The notes beneath the pieces are model-generated. The model made no database searches. It worked only from the letters and a program-made list of their open reading frames with translations, and was not told where the DNA came from. 64,000 nt of DNA from Shinisaurus crocodilurus (taxonomy: Eukaryota > Chordata > Lepidosauria > Squamata > Shinisauridae), in contig CM037877.1 of NCBI GenBank assembly GCA_021292165.1, forward strand, positions 303,866,063 through 303,930,062, read 5' to 3'. This document shows positions 1 to 11,505 of the stretch, one piece after another. Both the position numbers and the translations under genes were made by a program. Numbering within the stretch: position 1 is the first letter of the stretch; each line of letters begins with the position of its first letter.

Positions 1-3000
1 TCTACGTGATGGTGCCAAGTTGGAACTGCTCTTGAAAGGATTTATTTTATTTCATGGGAATCCAAAAAAATATATCCATCTCCAAAATACCTAGGTTCAC
101 CACCATGGAGCACCATGGATAGCTCCTATAAAGCTACAACAAAAAGATGCAATGGATAAGGAGTCCCACTGACACAGGAGTCACCACCCTCCACTACCTT
201 TACCTTTCCTCCCATTCTCCATGGTGGATGCAGATGCTGAAGTTGGGTATTAGTTCTGTTGCATTTATTTGCACTAAAATTTGAAACCAAGCTCAAATCA
301 GTAAACTTAATGGGGAATGAAAGTTTGTAAGGCCCTCTCAAAATATGCTTTGGACTACCCATATCACATATCTCCATGACTCAGGAACAGTCCCATTCAC
401 GTTCCACAATAATTCTCTCCATCCAAAATGGCTGCTTTTGCACACCGCTTATTAATGCGTGGTGAGTGACTCCAGATGATAGTAATAAATAAGAAACTGG
501 TGGGTATGTACCGCATGGTAAGCTTTGGGCCACCCGAGACACGAAACACCTACCGGAGGGTGCAGCCTGTCAGGTGGCACTGAATCCTATCTGCCCCAAA
601 GTTTTGTTTGGATGCAAGACACGGTCAAGCATGGGCACCATTATGCCAGTAGTAACCAGAATATGTCGTAAGGAATAAGGAACTAGGGGTGTGCGCACCC
701 CACAATAAGAATTGGGCCACCCCAAATCATACACTGAAAAGTCCTTGACAATTTCCTCTACAAGATGGCATTGACTGAATCACAGAAAAGTTTACCTGGT
801 TCAGGTGCACCATAAATCTATTACAGTTTTGGGGTATTGCGTCTCACTCCAGCCGGGGCTGCCTTGCAGTATCCTGTGCAGCAATTCGCATAGGCCATAT
901 CTACAACACTAAAAATTATATCAGTATTTTTACTAATATAAACAAATTTCACATTTTTTTCTTTTTTTTTCCTTCATGATTTTGGTTCCTTCCATCCTGT
1001 AAATGTCTCAATTTTTTGTTTTGTTCCTGAACATAAACTACTGAAACTGCTGTGCAAAGGTGGAGTTACTGTTATAGATCAGGGCACGGCAGCTTAACGG
1101 TATACCCCTAATTTGCAGAGGAAGGAATGGGGAGCAATACAGAGGACCCTGCGGCCCCTCAGGAAACTGCAATATGTAACCAGTGCTCCAGGGTGGTAAG
1201 GGTCTGGATTCATTCTGATTTGTATTTTCCACACATAGGAATGGGTTAACACTGCTGTTTTTCATGAGAAACTACTGGATTTTATTTTCTATCTCACTGT
1301 GGAAAGTAATTGCCATCTTCAGTTATTTAGGGTGCAATCCTATGCATGTTTAGACAGAAGCTCTACAACTCCCAGTCTGCCATAGCCAGCCATGCACCCT
1401 TATTTCTGTTAATGATCTTACTATGCCTATTCAACTTTGGCGGCTGCTAGTTGGGAATAAGTTGCACTCCTGGTGATTGGATCTTATTCATTTGTTTGGA
1501 TTCTGTATTCATTCGTACTATACTTTGACACACATGTATTATTTACAATATATTAGTTGGTATTTAAACTGCCACAAGAATCATAGAATCCTCATGAGCT
1601 TTGCTGCAACAGACCATTCTGATGCTGGTGAGAATTTTTCTTCAGCTTCTTACCATCTGTCTCTGGCCGATCTCGCTTCTGGACCATTACCTTCATTGTG
1701 TTGAAGTGACCGATCTTCCCACAGCCAGTTCATGTACGATCTGGAGCTAAAGGTGAGATGACCAAGTTTGCTGATGATGCTAAAGTACACAGGGTGATGA
1801 AAACAAAAATGGTCATGTTCCCTCTCTGGCTTTCCTGCCTTCTCTTTTTCAGAAGAGCTGGTATCTCTTAGCCGCCCGCCCCCCAATACAAAGTCAGTAG
1901 GTATAAAAGGCATCCTTACCAGGCGAAAGCCTGTTTGGTAATAAATGCACATGATTAAGAGCTTGATATTCTGGGTTATTCCCTGGTTCTGTGTGTATTT
2001 GTGTAGTTTTTGAGACTTCCTAGAAAATCTGACCACTAAGCCATGTTAATTTACAACTAAATAGAGTATTATTTACACTTTCATTCTTACAAGCAGGCTT
2101 TGCATCTCTTTGTCTCAGTGTATACATTTTGCATGCTTTCCTTTTTACCTACAGAAAGAATGTCTTTGAAATATTCCCTTATAGGGTCTGTCTTATGACC
2201 AGCACACATGACAGTTTGAGGTTAGCAGCACGATCCTATACATGTCTCCTCAGAAAAAAGTTCCACTGAGTTCAATGGGACTTCCTCCCAGGTAAGTGCG
2301 TATAGGATTGCAGCCTTAGTATGAGAATACAAGAAGATGCACAGTGGACAATTTTATCTTCTCTTTTTCTTCCCAGTATTTCTCCTTTATGCTTCATTTT
2401 GTCTTGGCCCAGCCTTACCTTCACATCAAAGTAGCAAATAAAAACTAAAAGCCTATGACTGATAGGTCAAAGCAAGGTTTGATAGTTACTGGGCTGAAAA
2501 AAAATCAATTTCTTTTTTAAAAAATCCTATATTTTGGATTTTTTGAAGCATCGATTTTTATCCATCCTGTAATATCGTCTTTCTGTATTACCGTAAGTAC
2601 TCTGCCTTGCTTGGCCCAACTCCACCACCACATAAGCACAGAACAACAATCCTATCCAGCCTGTGTGTTTGCACATGTGACTTAAGCCAGAGAAGCTGAA
2701 AGCCCAGAACTTTCAAGGAGCAAGAGTGGTTAGGCTGGCCAGAGCCATTTTCATGAGATGAAAAACTGACATTAAGGCCCATGTTTGTTGGATTGGTAGG
2801 TAACTTCATTTTTATGACACTATAAGTGTAGGTTTAGCATGTTTATGAGTTTTAATTGTAACTACCGTATGTTATCTGTTAAGTTAGAGAGAAAATTAGT
2901 ATTTTATTTATGCTTTTAAAAAATATTTTTAAAATCAATTCAAATTTTTAAAAAGTGATTCATTTGATTTTTCTTCTTAATAATAATACAAATTTATTTT

Positions 3001-3600
3001 GCGCTCTACACCAGAGCGCAGTACATACCATATACAAAATAACTCAAACAATCATCATTACAATTTAACTAAAACTACATTAAAATACTTTAAATGGGCT
3101 ACAATCCATGTAAATTTAAATTAACAACAACAAATAATCAAAACCATCAAGCTAGAAAACTAAAATCACAGCAATTACCCAGTTCACACTAAGTCTAACA
3201 CCTATGTCTCCAAGTTGAGCAGACAGGTTTTCAGGTTACGCTTGAATTTACTCAACTCTGATTCCATCCAAAGGTGTAAAGGAAGAGAGCTCCACACTGG
3301 AGCCAAATGAGAAAATGCCTGGAGCCTAGAATTTGCCACCTTTGTCCAAGGCACTTCCAAAAACCCTGAGTCTGCAGATCGAGTTCTTCTTTTTAATCAT
3401 GGATTTCCACCCACCCTGCAAACAGCAAAAACCAGCCAGATGCCCTCAGTGCCTTTTGTGTGCCACTGGGGCCTGCACTACTTCTGCTTTTATTGTGCTG
3501 ATAGTCCCTGCTGCTGAGGCGCTACAAGGCATAACATTTGCACAGCACCTTCATGTTGAAAGCACCTCACATGGATTATCTAGTTGTACTCCTTACAACA
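1..3600. other. Gene-free stretch
   Basis: No exon with a recognisable protein family was found on either strand. The longest open frames are short and of non-coding composition. A short dispersed repeat lies at 2228-2325, and AT-rich repeat-tail-like sequence at about 2880-3200. Sequence at about 780-1010 shows faint resemblance to PYCARD intron 1 at about 11815-11960, too weak to call. Confidence 0.5.
2228..2325. repeat. Short dispersed repeat
   Basis: Contains the signatures 'atcctatacatgtct', 'ttcaatgggactt' and 'tataggattgcagcc'. The same signatures recur at 15609-15700, 16374-16530, 23930-23995, 36385-36670, 39600-39665 and 40340-40435, so this is a high-copy family. Its class was not determined. 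Confidence 0.55.
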
Positions 3601-3611
3601 ACCGGGTAACA

Positions 3612-4055
3612 TCAGTCAGTATTATTTTCCCCTTTACTGCAGATGGGGGACTGAGGCTGAGAGTGAGTGCCCTGTCTAAGGCCACCTACTGAGTTAATGG
3701 CAGAGGTGTGATTGGAACTGGGGACTGCCTGATCAGAGACTGAGCTCTTGCTCCTCAATTTGTACATATGTAAACCAACTGAGTCTCCAGTGCTTTCCCC
3801 TACAAGGGGAACTGATCCTGAAAGTTTAGCCTCATTTTGGATACAGTGCATGGGATCCTTTGACCATTTAAGAGGATAAGAGTGCTGGATTGGGGCGAGG
3901 GGGGACCTGGGTTCAAGTCCTCACTCTACCACCACACTCTCTGGCTTACCTTGGGTAAATCATTGTCTTTCTACCTATCTTACGTCACAGAGTGGCTACG
4001 AAGACATGGTCATGAAGTCCTTGGAGGAAGGGACAGATAAACAAGTGATACTAGA
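3612..4055 (+). repeat. Duplicated segment, copy A (with MIR-like SINEs)
   Basis: This block aligns colinearly with 9955-10470. Each copy begins with a reverse-oriented MIR-like SINE, continues through about 180 bp of matching spacer, and ends with a second MIR-like SINE in forward orientation. Because the spacer also matches, this is one duplicated segment rather than independent insertions. Copy B lies about 750 bp upstream of the PYCARD PYD exon, and copy A lies upstream of the orphan linker and CARD exons. The similarity stops abruptly where the hAT transposase sequence begins. Confidence 0.7.
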
Positions 4056-5574
4056 TTGAGGGCCAACAATCTTTTAGAGAAGATGGAAGAATTTGAATTC
4101 GTGTTTATGCTCCATTTCTGGAATCGAATACTGAGACATTTTTCAAGAGTAAATAAAATTCTTCAAAGCCCTAATATTTTACTAAGTAGTTGTGCAGATT
4201 GGTACAGGTCACTTTTGGATATTTTACGTGAAATTAGGGAAGATTTTGATGCACTTGAGCAACAAGCAAAAAACACGTTGCCAAATACTGAATATAGAAC
4301 TGCCAGAAGGATAATAAGAAGTAAAAGGCAAGGGAATGACGAAAATTCATCTGACCCTGATGCCTTAGACGAACTCTCTTCAAGAGATAAATTTAGGATT
4401 AAATCATTTATTCCTATATTAGATGCACTAGAATCAAATTTAGGAAGAAGAGCTTCTGTTTATGATGATGTAGTGAAAATATTTTCCTTTCTTGCCGATC
4501 TTACATTATCAAAGGTAGAACTTCAAAGAGGTGTTGAGCTGTTAATGCAACAATACCCAGAAGATGTCAACCAAAATCTTACTGAAGAACTATTTCATTT
4601 CCACACATATGTGAGACAAATGCATAAGCCTTCAAAAAATTCCACATTGTCGCATAAAGACTTGTATCAAATAATATTCAAAGAAAATATTCAAGTGGCC
4701 TTCCCCAATGTGGAATCAATCTTACGGCTGTTTCTCAGTTTAATAGTCACTAATTGTACTGGAGAAAGGTCATTTTCAAGACTTAAAAATATCAAAAAAC
4801 AATTAAGAAGCACAATGACCCAGACGAGGTTGTCTTCATTGAGTATTTTGTGCATCGAAAATGAGACCTTCAGAAAAATAGATTTTGATGAACTTATAGA
4901 AGAATTCTGTGTGAAAAAGTTTAGAAAGAAATTCTTCTAATCTATTTCGTTTTAAATGTATACTTGGATTGAATCAGTTCTTAAATAAAATAACTATTTA
5001 CATAAAATTTAATATGATATACAATTTGATATTTTCTTTTTTGTGATCTGGATTTTGTTTGAATAAAGTTCCATTTTTGGTTTAGTTTAAGACTTAAAAT
5101 TCATAATAATTCATACTTAAACTTTAAATGCGAATTATTATGAAATAAATTAATCTGAATTGAATTTGGTTTAATCTTCAATGTATTGAATATATTTTAT
5201 TTAATTTGATAGAAAATATGATAATTTTTATTGCGTATTTTATTTTCGTAGTCAAGATCTTCATTATTTGAATTTTGTTTCTTTGTAAATGTTGTGTGTT
5301 ATGTTTCATTAGTTATTGTTACAAGTACTATATATGGTGCTGAGAATAAATGTCCAAATAAGTGTTCTCGACTTTTTTTAATTTATTATCCGTGCCACAT
5401 TTTTTATAAAGGTTAGTACCAATCACAACATGTTTCATTTAACATATTGATATATATCAGAGTAATAATGTATTTTATTATCTCTCATGTAATTTACAAA
5501 CTTAAAAATGGGAGGTGAAAGGGCCTCATAAGTGGAATAGCCTAGGGCCTCTTTTCATCTAAATCCGGCGTCTG
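4056..5574 (+). mobile_element. hAT transposon remnant, 5'-truncated
   Basis: An 884-bp open frame (4056-4940, 294 aa) ends with a hAT dimerisation region. The segment around residues 225-265 has the typical 'CTGERSFSRLKNIKKQLRS' signature seen in hAT and ZMYM1-like transposase-derived proteins. The N-terminal zinc finger and the first part of the catalytic core are absent. AT-rich 3' sequence follows and ends near 'aaatccggcg', resembling a hAT terminal repeat. No matching 5' terminal repeat was found, so the left part is deleted. The left edge abuts the duplicated segment at 3612-4055, placing the element where the missing PYD exon of the upstream PYCARD copy would be expected. An independent host gene is unlikely. 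Confidence 0.75.
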
Positions 5575-5639
5575 CGTGGAGTTGCATTTCCCCTGAAGGA
5601 TCAGGTTTGCAGCTTGGCAGTGCTCCTGAATCCGGTATT

Positions 5640-6310
5640 GCTCCTGGATGCTCAGGTGGCTGCTGTAGCTAGAAGTGCTTTTGCTCAGCTTCAGCTGCTA
5701 TGCTGAATACAGAGAAGATGGATCTGGCCACAGCGATACATCCCTTAATCACCTCCCATTTAGATTACTACAATGCATTTTGCATGGAGATACTCTTGAA
5801 GAGTGTTGGGGAACTGCCGCTGGTGCAAAATGTTTTCTGGTGTGTGCTTTATAGACCATATTACACCGGTCTTACTTCACCTGCAATGGCTTCTGAGTTG
5901 CCCAAGTCAAGGCACTGCTTGTTAAGGCCCTAAACAGTTTGGAGCCAGGATATCTGAAATTTAATTTAATTTCCTCCCATATGAAACTGCCCACAGTTTA
6001 TGGCCATCAGTTCTGAGGCCCTGCTATGTGTCCCACTGCCAAGAGAGGTTAGGTGGGTGGGAACACGAGACAGGGCCCTTTCCATTCCGATGCAGCACCC
6101 GTATTGTGGAACTCCTGCCCTGGGGAGGTTAGGCTGCCCCCACCTCTGCTCAGTTTTAGATGGGTGGTGAAAACGTTTCTGTTGTGTTCAGCTTTTAATG
6201 GTTTTCTAATATAGAGACGATGCTGTTCCCTTGGGTTTTAGCTCTTTTCTTAATTTTGGTCTTTGTTTGAATATGCTTTAATTATTATTTTTCTATACAA
6301 CCTTGCAGTC
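5640..6310 (+). mobile_element. L2/CR1-like LINE 3' fragment
   Basis: The frame from 5700 reads 'ITSHLDYYNAFCMEILLKS', matching the conserved 'LDYCNALY' segment near the end of L2/CR1-type reverse-transcriptase ORFs. The downstream 3' part has the familiar 'tgtggaactcctgccctgg' region. It is heavily truncated and carries stops. Confidence 0.6.
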
Positions 6311-6469
6311 CTATTAGGGCCAAAGGTCAACCGTGGTTCAGCTGCCTGCAGAGTCCTTTTTGCAGAGTAACTGACATCCATCTTTGTCTGGGGATTTTAA
6401 AAAGAGAGCCAGAAGCTCACTGAATGAGGGACAAAGTAACTTAAATATATGGACACAATTAGGTATTTC

Positions 6470-7085
6470 AGACATTGGACAGAAATGAATGATGCCATTG
6501 GTCCATCAGCCCAGTTCCAACAATGCCCATCCCTGCCTTGGCTGTCCATCCCCATCATCTGATATTCACAGCTCATCCTCATCATCTGATATTCACAGCG
6601 ATACTCCTTGTAAACATGGAAGCTCCGTTTGCACAGAGGCCATGAGGAACAGGGAAAGATTGTCAGGGGAAGCTTAGGGGACAAACCTCTGAGTCTTCTT
6701 CAGGGTTTGAAGAAATTGTAGGATTGGCATTTGGCCTCTTCTTGGCAGAAAAAAGAAGGGTTTTTCAACATCCAGGTGGGCTGACAGTCCATTTACTTGT
6801 CATGGTTACAACGCACAACTGCACATTATTGGCATGTGTATACTCAGCCTCATGCCATGCAACAGCAGTTTCACGTTTTTTTGTAACTGGATTTTGTAGT
6901 GCTAGGCCTGGCAGCCTCCCCATTTGGCATTAAGAAGCCAGTGAGGCTGGTCAAGAAATTGGGGAACAACAGCAGGAGAGGGCTTTGATCCTCATGTCCA
7001 GCTTCATCTGGCTGACCAATGTGGGAAACAGGATACTGGACTTGAAGGGCCGATCCAGCAGAGCTCTTGTTATGTTCGAAGATGG
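6470..7085. mobile_element. CR1-like LINE fragments
   Basis: Sequence at 6955-7085 resembles 23740-23890, including the shared 'ggaaacaggatactgga'/'gatccagca' type 3' end common in reptile LINEs. Part of 6480-6530 resembles the reverse orientation of the same family. Edges are approximate. Confidence 0.45.
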
Positions 7086-7348
7086 TAACCCTGCCAATTC
7101 TTCAAACTGAAGGTAACTCAGAGCCCGAGCGTGTCCCTCTGTGCTCCTGACGTTTTTCTCCTGTGACTGTTATTTGTGACCTCTGGACAGTCACACACTT
7201 GGGGTTATACACAGTCATTTTCTACTCTGGAATATTCTAGAGAACATCTGACAAAACTTGGAGATATCAGTTCACCTCTTGTTGTTTTCCTTTTCTCCCA
7301 CTTCCAGCTTGCTTCATACATGTACACACCCTCTCCTTTACTTCCTAG

Positions 7349-7408
7349 GTGCTAGTGACCACATACAGACCAATGCACCATCCACCAGTGCTACCTCAGG
7401 AAGATGCG
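7349..7408 (+). CDS. PYCARD: PYCARD-like copy 1, linker exon
   Basis: A 60-nt exon lies between a strong acceptor (pyrimidine-rich tract ending 'cttcctag') and a strong donor ('gtgagt'). Read in phase 1 it gives an open, Ser/Thr/Pro-rich peptide starting GASDHIQTN. Mammalian PYCARD has a short linker exon of similar length and the same phase between PYD and CARD. The exon joins in frame to the CARD exon at 8240. It contains no ATG, so it needs an upstream coding exon. None was recognised between 4055 and 7349, where hAT and LINE sequence lies instead. Confidence 0.6.
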
Positions 7409-7536
7409 GTGAGTCCCTCCTCATATTTTCAGCTGTTTCCAATCCCTAGATATGTGGGGCCTGCCTGTGAACATTCTGAGTGGGAGGGAGGAATCTTGGG
7501 AGCATGGTATCTTGGAATGGCAGTTGGGTCTGTCAG

Positions 7537-7789
7537 TTTATTTATTTTTATTTATTTATTATATTTATACCCCACCTTTTTTCCTGCAAGGAACCCAAAG
7601 CGGCTTACATAATCCTCCTCCTCTCCATTTCATCCTCACAACAACAACCCTGTGAGGTAGGTTAGACTGAGAGTCAGTGACTGGCCCAAAGTCACCCAGT
7701 GAGCTTCAAGGCTGAGTGGGGACTAGAACACGGATCTCCTGAGTCCCAGACCCGTCCAACACTCTAACTGCTATGCAACACTGCCTCTC
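7537..7789 (-). mobile_element. tRNA-headed CORE/MIR-like SINE
   Basis: On the minus strand it has a tRNA-like head with a box-B-like 'gttctagtcccc', a MIR-like core ('gtgactttgggccagtca'), an LINE-like 3' part and an AT-rich (AATA)n tail. The same family occurs complete on the plus strand at 46501-46741 and truncated at 20335-20500. Confidence 0.75.
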
Positions 7790-8239
7790 AACACCACACT
7801 GGCTCTCAGTTGGAAAAACTGACTGGAAGGAGAAGAGAAGAGAAGAGAAGAGAAGCTGCAGAGGGACCAAAAGAGCAGGGTGGAGCGGGGAGGTTTCAAA
7901 GGAGAGAATTGTGTGGAGTACACTAACCTTTGTGGAGTACAGTAACTTTCATTGAAGGATTTATCTTCTCCTCAGGGTTACTTCTTAACTGTTCCTTTTC
8001 TTTAAGCGTTCTTATCTTTTGAGTGTTCCCATAAGTTAATCTGTATGTATGCGTTGTTTTTATTTGTCAGTCAGCTCCAAATATTTTAGTTCTGTTCATT
8101 CATATTAATTAATTATAAAATTATTCCAAAGTTCATTGTGCATGTGTCAGTTAAGGCTGGTGTGAATGGATTTCACAGTCTAGCAGCATTCTCCACAACT
8201 GATTTTTAAATACCTGTTCTTGTTCTTTTTGCCTGACAG

Positions 8240-8517
8240 AGAGACCTCTGTCTGTTTCATCACAACATTTCATTGAGCGGCACCGGGAAGAGCTGATAAT
8301 GTCGACCAGCAACATAGAGGGAGTCCTGGATAGGCTTTATGACATTGTCCTGAATGAAGAGCAATACCAAAGGATCCTGTCAGAGAGAACAAGCCAGGAT
8401 AAAATGCGGGAGCTCTACAAGCTGGTGCAGAGCTGGGACCGCGTTTGCAAGGATAAGCTGTATGAGGCCCTGAAGATCAAAAACAAGTTCCTCATTGACA
8501 AAATTGAAGGGAGGTGA
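8240..8517 (+). CDS. PYCARD: PYCARD-like copy 1, CARD exon
   Basis: This exon encodes a complete C-terminal CARD of about 84 residues ([13 protein letters not shown] to the TGA at 8515-8517). It is about two thirds identical by eye to the CARD exon of the complete copy at 13719-13999. The acceptor is 'cctgacag', and phase 1 joins in frame to the linker exon at 7349-7408. CARD hallmarks are retained: the first-helix HFIERHRE, the LNEEQYQ segment and the CKDKLYEAL helix. There is no frameshift or stop. The 3' flank also resembles the 3' flank of the second copy, supporting tandem duplication. CARD domains recruit caspase-1-type CARDs. Without a visible PYD or start codon the copy is either a partial gene, a CARD-only gene with an unrecognised first exon, or a young pseudogene. 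Confidence 0.75.
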
Positions 8518-9025
8518 TGGAACAAACAACTTGGAACAATCCCATCCCAGGGCACAAGAAACCCAGTTCCATATGCTGTTCAGACCATCTCTGTGTACTT
8601 CTACATTGTTGACACAAAGCAAAGGAATTCACAAATCTGTGCTGTCGCTGAACCGATATTGTCTTGACTGCCTTTCCCCCCTCTCTTTGGCTTTGAACCA
8701 ACCATCACTCCTGGTTCAAATGGGGAGGCTTCTGCCAGGGTAGGATGGAGGATGCTTTGTTCAGATTGAGATGTTGGAAGTATTGGAAATTATTTTAGTG
8801 TAAACTCAAACACAGTTTCAAGTTGTATCTCATATCTGAAATACACACAGGAAAGATACTTTAAAAAAAACACAAACACTTTTGTTTCTATACTTGTACG
8901 ATTTTCATAAAATCTTATTGTGCTATTGCTTACTATGTTATGCGGATTAGTTGTTTTCTATTGTCAGTGTTATTGTTTGCTGCCCTGGACATTTTTTAAT
9001 GGAAAAGTGGAGTATGGATGTAAGA

Positions 9026-9031
9026 AATAAA
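9026..9031 (+). terminator. Candidate poly(A) signal of PYCARD-like copy 1
   Basis: AATAAA lies 509 bp after the CARD stop codon and is followed by a CA-rich stretch. No other canonical signal lies between the stop and this site. Confidence 0.4.
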
Positions 9032-9398
9032 AACATATTTTACACTGCACTCACACAACACAACAGAAAATAAGGATTCGTTGTCTTTCATGGAGACTCA
9101 ATAATTATTTGATTCAATGGCCATGCTGGCTGGGGATGATGGGTGTTGTAATCCAACAGTTAGGGAAGGATGATCTAATACATTCTTGATGAGCAAAATT
9201 CGCTGCCCTGGGATGGAGTTTCAGTGGCAGTTTGTAGTTCCTTGCTCACTAAAGATGCTAAGCCCCCACCCTGGGTTTGGTGAGCAAAAGCCCCTCTTGC
9301 AAAGAAGCCTGTGGATGCAGTGCAATGACCCTGTGAAGAATCTCTTCCCTGGTGGGTTAGGAGATGCATGTATTTGGAGGAAAAGTGGGGTTTCTGGA

Positions 9399-9946
9399 TG
9401 GCTGTCAGTCAGTCAGGCGATCACTCGTGACAGAGTAAGATTGTCTTCCAGGATTTAAAAAAAAAAAAAAAAATTTACAAAAAGGAGATTTTAAAAGGAG
9501 GAAAATTCTAAAGAAAATTGTGTAGACTCTAGCCATGGGTCCGTAAGTGACTGTGGAGGCCAATTCTAGATCCACACAGCTTCCCACAGTGAGGACACAG
9601 GTTACCAGATGGAAGATGGTCTTGTAAAGGATTCATTTGACGTGCTTTTCGCTTCGCACGTTTCTCCCTTTCACCTTGCACTCGAGCTTCTTCAAAGTCC
9701 ATAGAACCTTTGTGAAAGGCCAACCTCCAGTTAGATCGTTCATGGGCCAGAGCTTCCCAGTTTTTGATGTTTATATTGCATTTTTTTAGATTAGCCTTAA
9801 GAACATCTTTAAAACTCTTATATTGACCACCGGTATTCCGCTTTCCATCCTTGAGTTGGGAATAAAGTAACTGCTTTGGGAGACAGCAGTCAGGCATTCG
9901 AACAACATGACCAGTCCACTGAAGTTGGCGTTGAAGGATCATTGCA
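9399..9946 (-). mobile_element. 5'-truncated copy of the APE-type LINE
   Basis: The minus strand reads the same C-terminal region as the long LINE at 25246-29238: the QLQWTGHVVRMPDC segment, then a C2H2 finger ('CPHCGKLCGSRIGLHSH'). It ends in the same 3' terminus ('gtcacgagtgatcgcc') with a CTGA-type tail. The insertion lies at the left edge of duplicated segment B. Confidence 0.85.
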
Positions 9947-9954
9947 ACAATCCC

Positions 9955-10470
9955 ATACAGTCAGTCAGTATTATTATCCCCAATATTGCAGGTGGAGGTG
10001 GGCTGAGGCTGAGAGACTGGCTTGCCTAAGGCCACCTACTGATTTAATGGCAGAGGTGAGATTCAGAGTGGGGACTTCTTAATTAGTGGAGAAGAGACTG
10101 AGTTATTTCGCTTCACCAGCTCCTTCTCAATGTGTACATTTGTAAATAAACCAGTGTCTCCAGTGCTCCTTCCTCCAAAGGAAACTGATCCTAAAACGTT
10201 GGCCTCATTGTGGATCATTTAAGGGGATAACAGTACCTGACTAGGGGGACTGGGACTAGGGGGATCTGGGTTCAAATTTTCACTCTACCACAAAGCTCTC
10301 TGGCTTACCTTGGGTAAGTCACTGACTGTCTCTCGACCTAACTTCACAGAATGGCTGTAAGGAAAGCATGAACACAGGTCATGAACTCCTTGGAGAAAGG
10401 GCCATAAAAACATGTGATAACATTATAAATATGAGTGACATTATATTAAGTACTAAAAAGAAGCGACAAA
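9955..10470 (+). repeat. Duplicated segment, copy B (with MIR-like SINEs)
   Basis: Colinear counterpart of 3612-4055, about 6.3 kb downstream. It includes the same two MIR-like SINEs and the spacer between them, ending around the shared 'catgaactccttggag'. It sits upstream of the PYCARD PYD exon. Confidence 0.7.
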
Positions 10471-11225
10471 ATAAATGATTGCCAGGTAGTCATGGATTAA
10501 AGACATCTCACAAAGCAGCTCCATCTGCACGCTCCACTCATGCAGCGAGGTGGGTGTTGCAGATGCAATGTGCTCGGCTGGCATGTTGGCATGCACCTGT
10601 TGAATTTCTACCTGTTCTAATTTTAAAAGCCTCTTGCAAGAAAGAAAAAAAAGATGGTGGAAGGCCTAAGACTTGCATTATTAGTCTCTCAGAAAACCCA
10701 CAGAGTGTAAAGCCCCATTTATAGGTTGATAGGGGGGGGGGAACCCTGAGGCATATTTTCTGCATTTCAGCACAGTCTGTAGCTAGGCAGCTCCTTTCTG
10801 CCTTGCGAACTTCCGCGCGTGCAAGGGTTTAGCTGTACAGCTTTTGCAGTCAGGTTGGAGAGAAGTTCTGGTGGGATGACAATGTGGAAAACGGTGTGGG
10901 GAGGGTGGGTTGGAGGACAATTAAGTTGGGAGCAGGGAGCAGATTTGTAAAGGCAAACAAAATAAAAACAGGAAACAAACCTTTCCCGGCTTTCTGTGGT
11001 TCTCTTCCCTAACTAGGGACAGAAGAAATCATTTCTCGCCCCGTCAGAAGAGGAAGCGGGGAGAGGACTGTTTGTTTCCCCGGCTGGCCAGTTCAGGCCA
11101 CACCTCGCTTGCTCCTCCTCCTCCCGCAGCGCTAATCGGAGTTGCTACAAGTTGGCACCAGAGCTTTAGCAGGGTCTCTGGCTTTGCGCCTTTTCCTCGG
11201 CCGCGGCTGGTGTTGAAGGGGCGCG

Positions 11226-11505
11226 ATGGCGCAGAGGTCCGTCCGCGACCGCCTGCTGGACACGCTGGAGGACCTGCGGGAGGACGAGCTGAAGAAGTTC
11301 AAGGGCAAACTCAACGAGTTCCCCCTCAAGGAGGGCTACGACAACATCCCCAAAGGGAAGCTGCAGAAGGCGGACGCCTTGGACCTCTGCGATCTCCTGC
11401 TCAGCTACTACACGGAGAGCTACGCCCTGGAGGTGACGGCCGCGGTGCTGGAAGTCATCAACTGCAAGCCCCAGGCGAGGAGGGTCCGCGATCTCACCGG
11501 GATCG
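11226..11505 (+). CDS. PYCARD: PYCARD exon 1 (PYD)
   Basis: [17 protein letters not shown] opens the PYD helix 1. The acidic/basic surface pattern typical of ASC PYD (EDELKKFK, then lysine-rich loop and KADALDLCD) is present. 280 nt, phase 1 exit; donor 'g|gtaagg'. Confidence 0.92.

Noticed and set aside
7258..7408. In-frame upstream start for the copy 1 linker exon
   Set aside because: The frame begins at TTG, not ATG, and crosses the strong acceptor at 7348, so it is intronic read-through.
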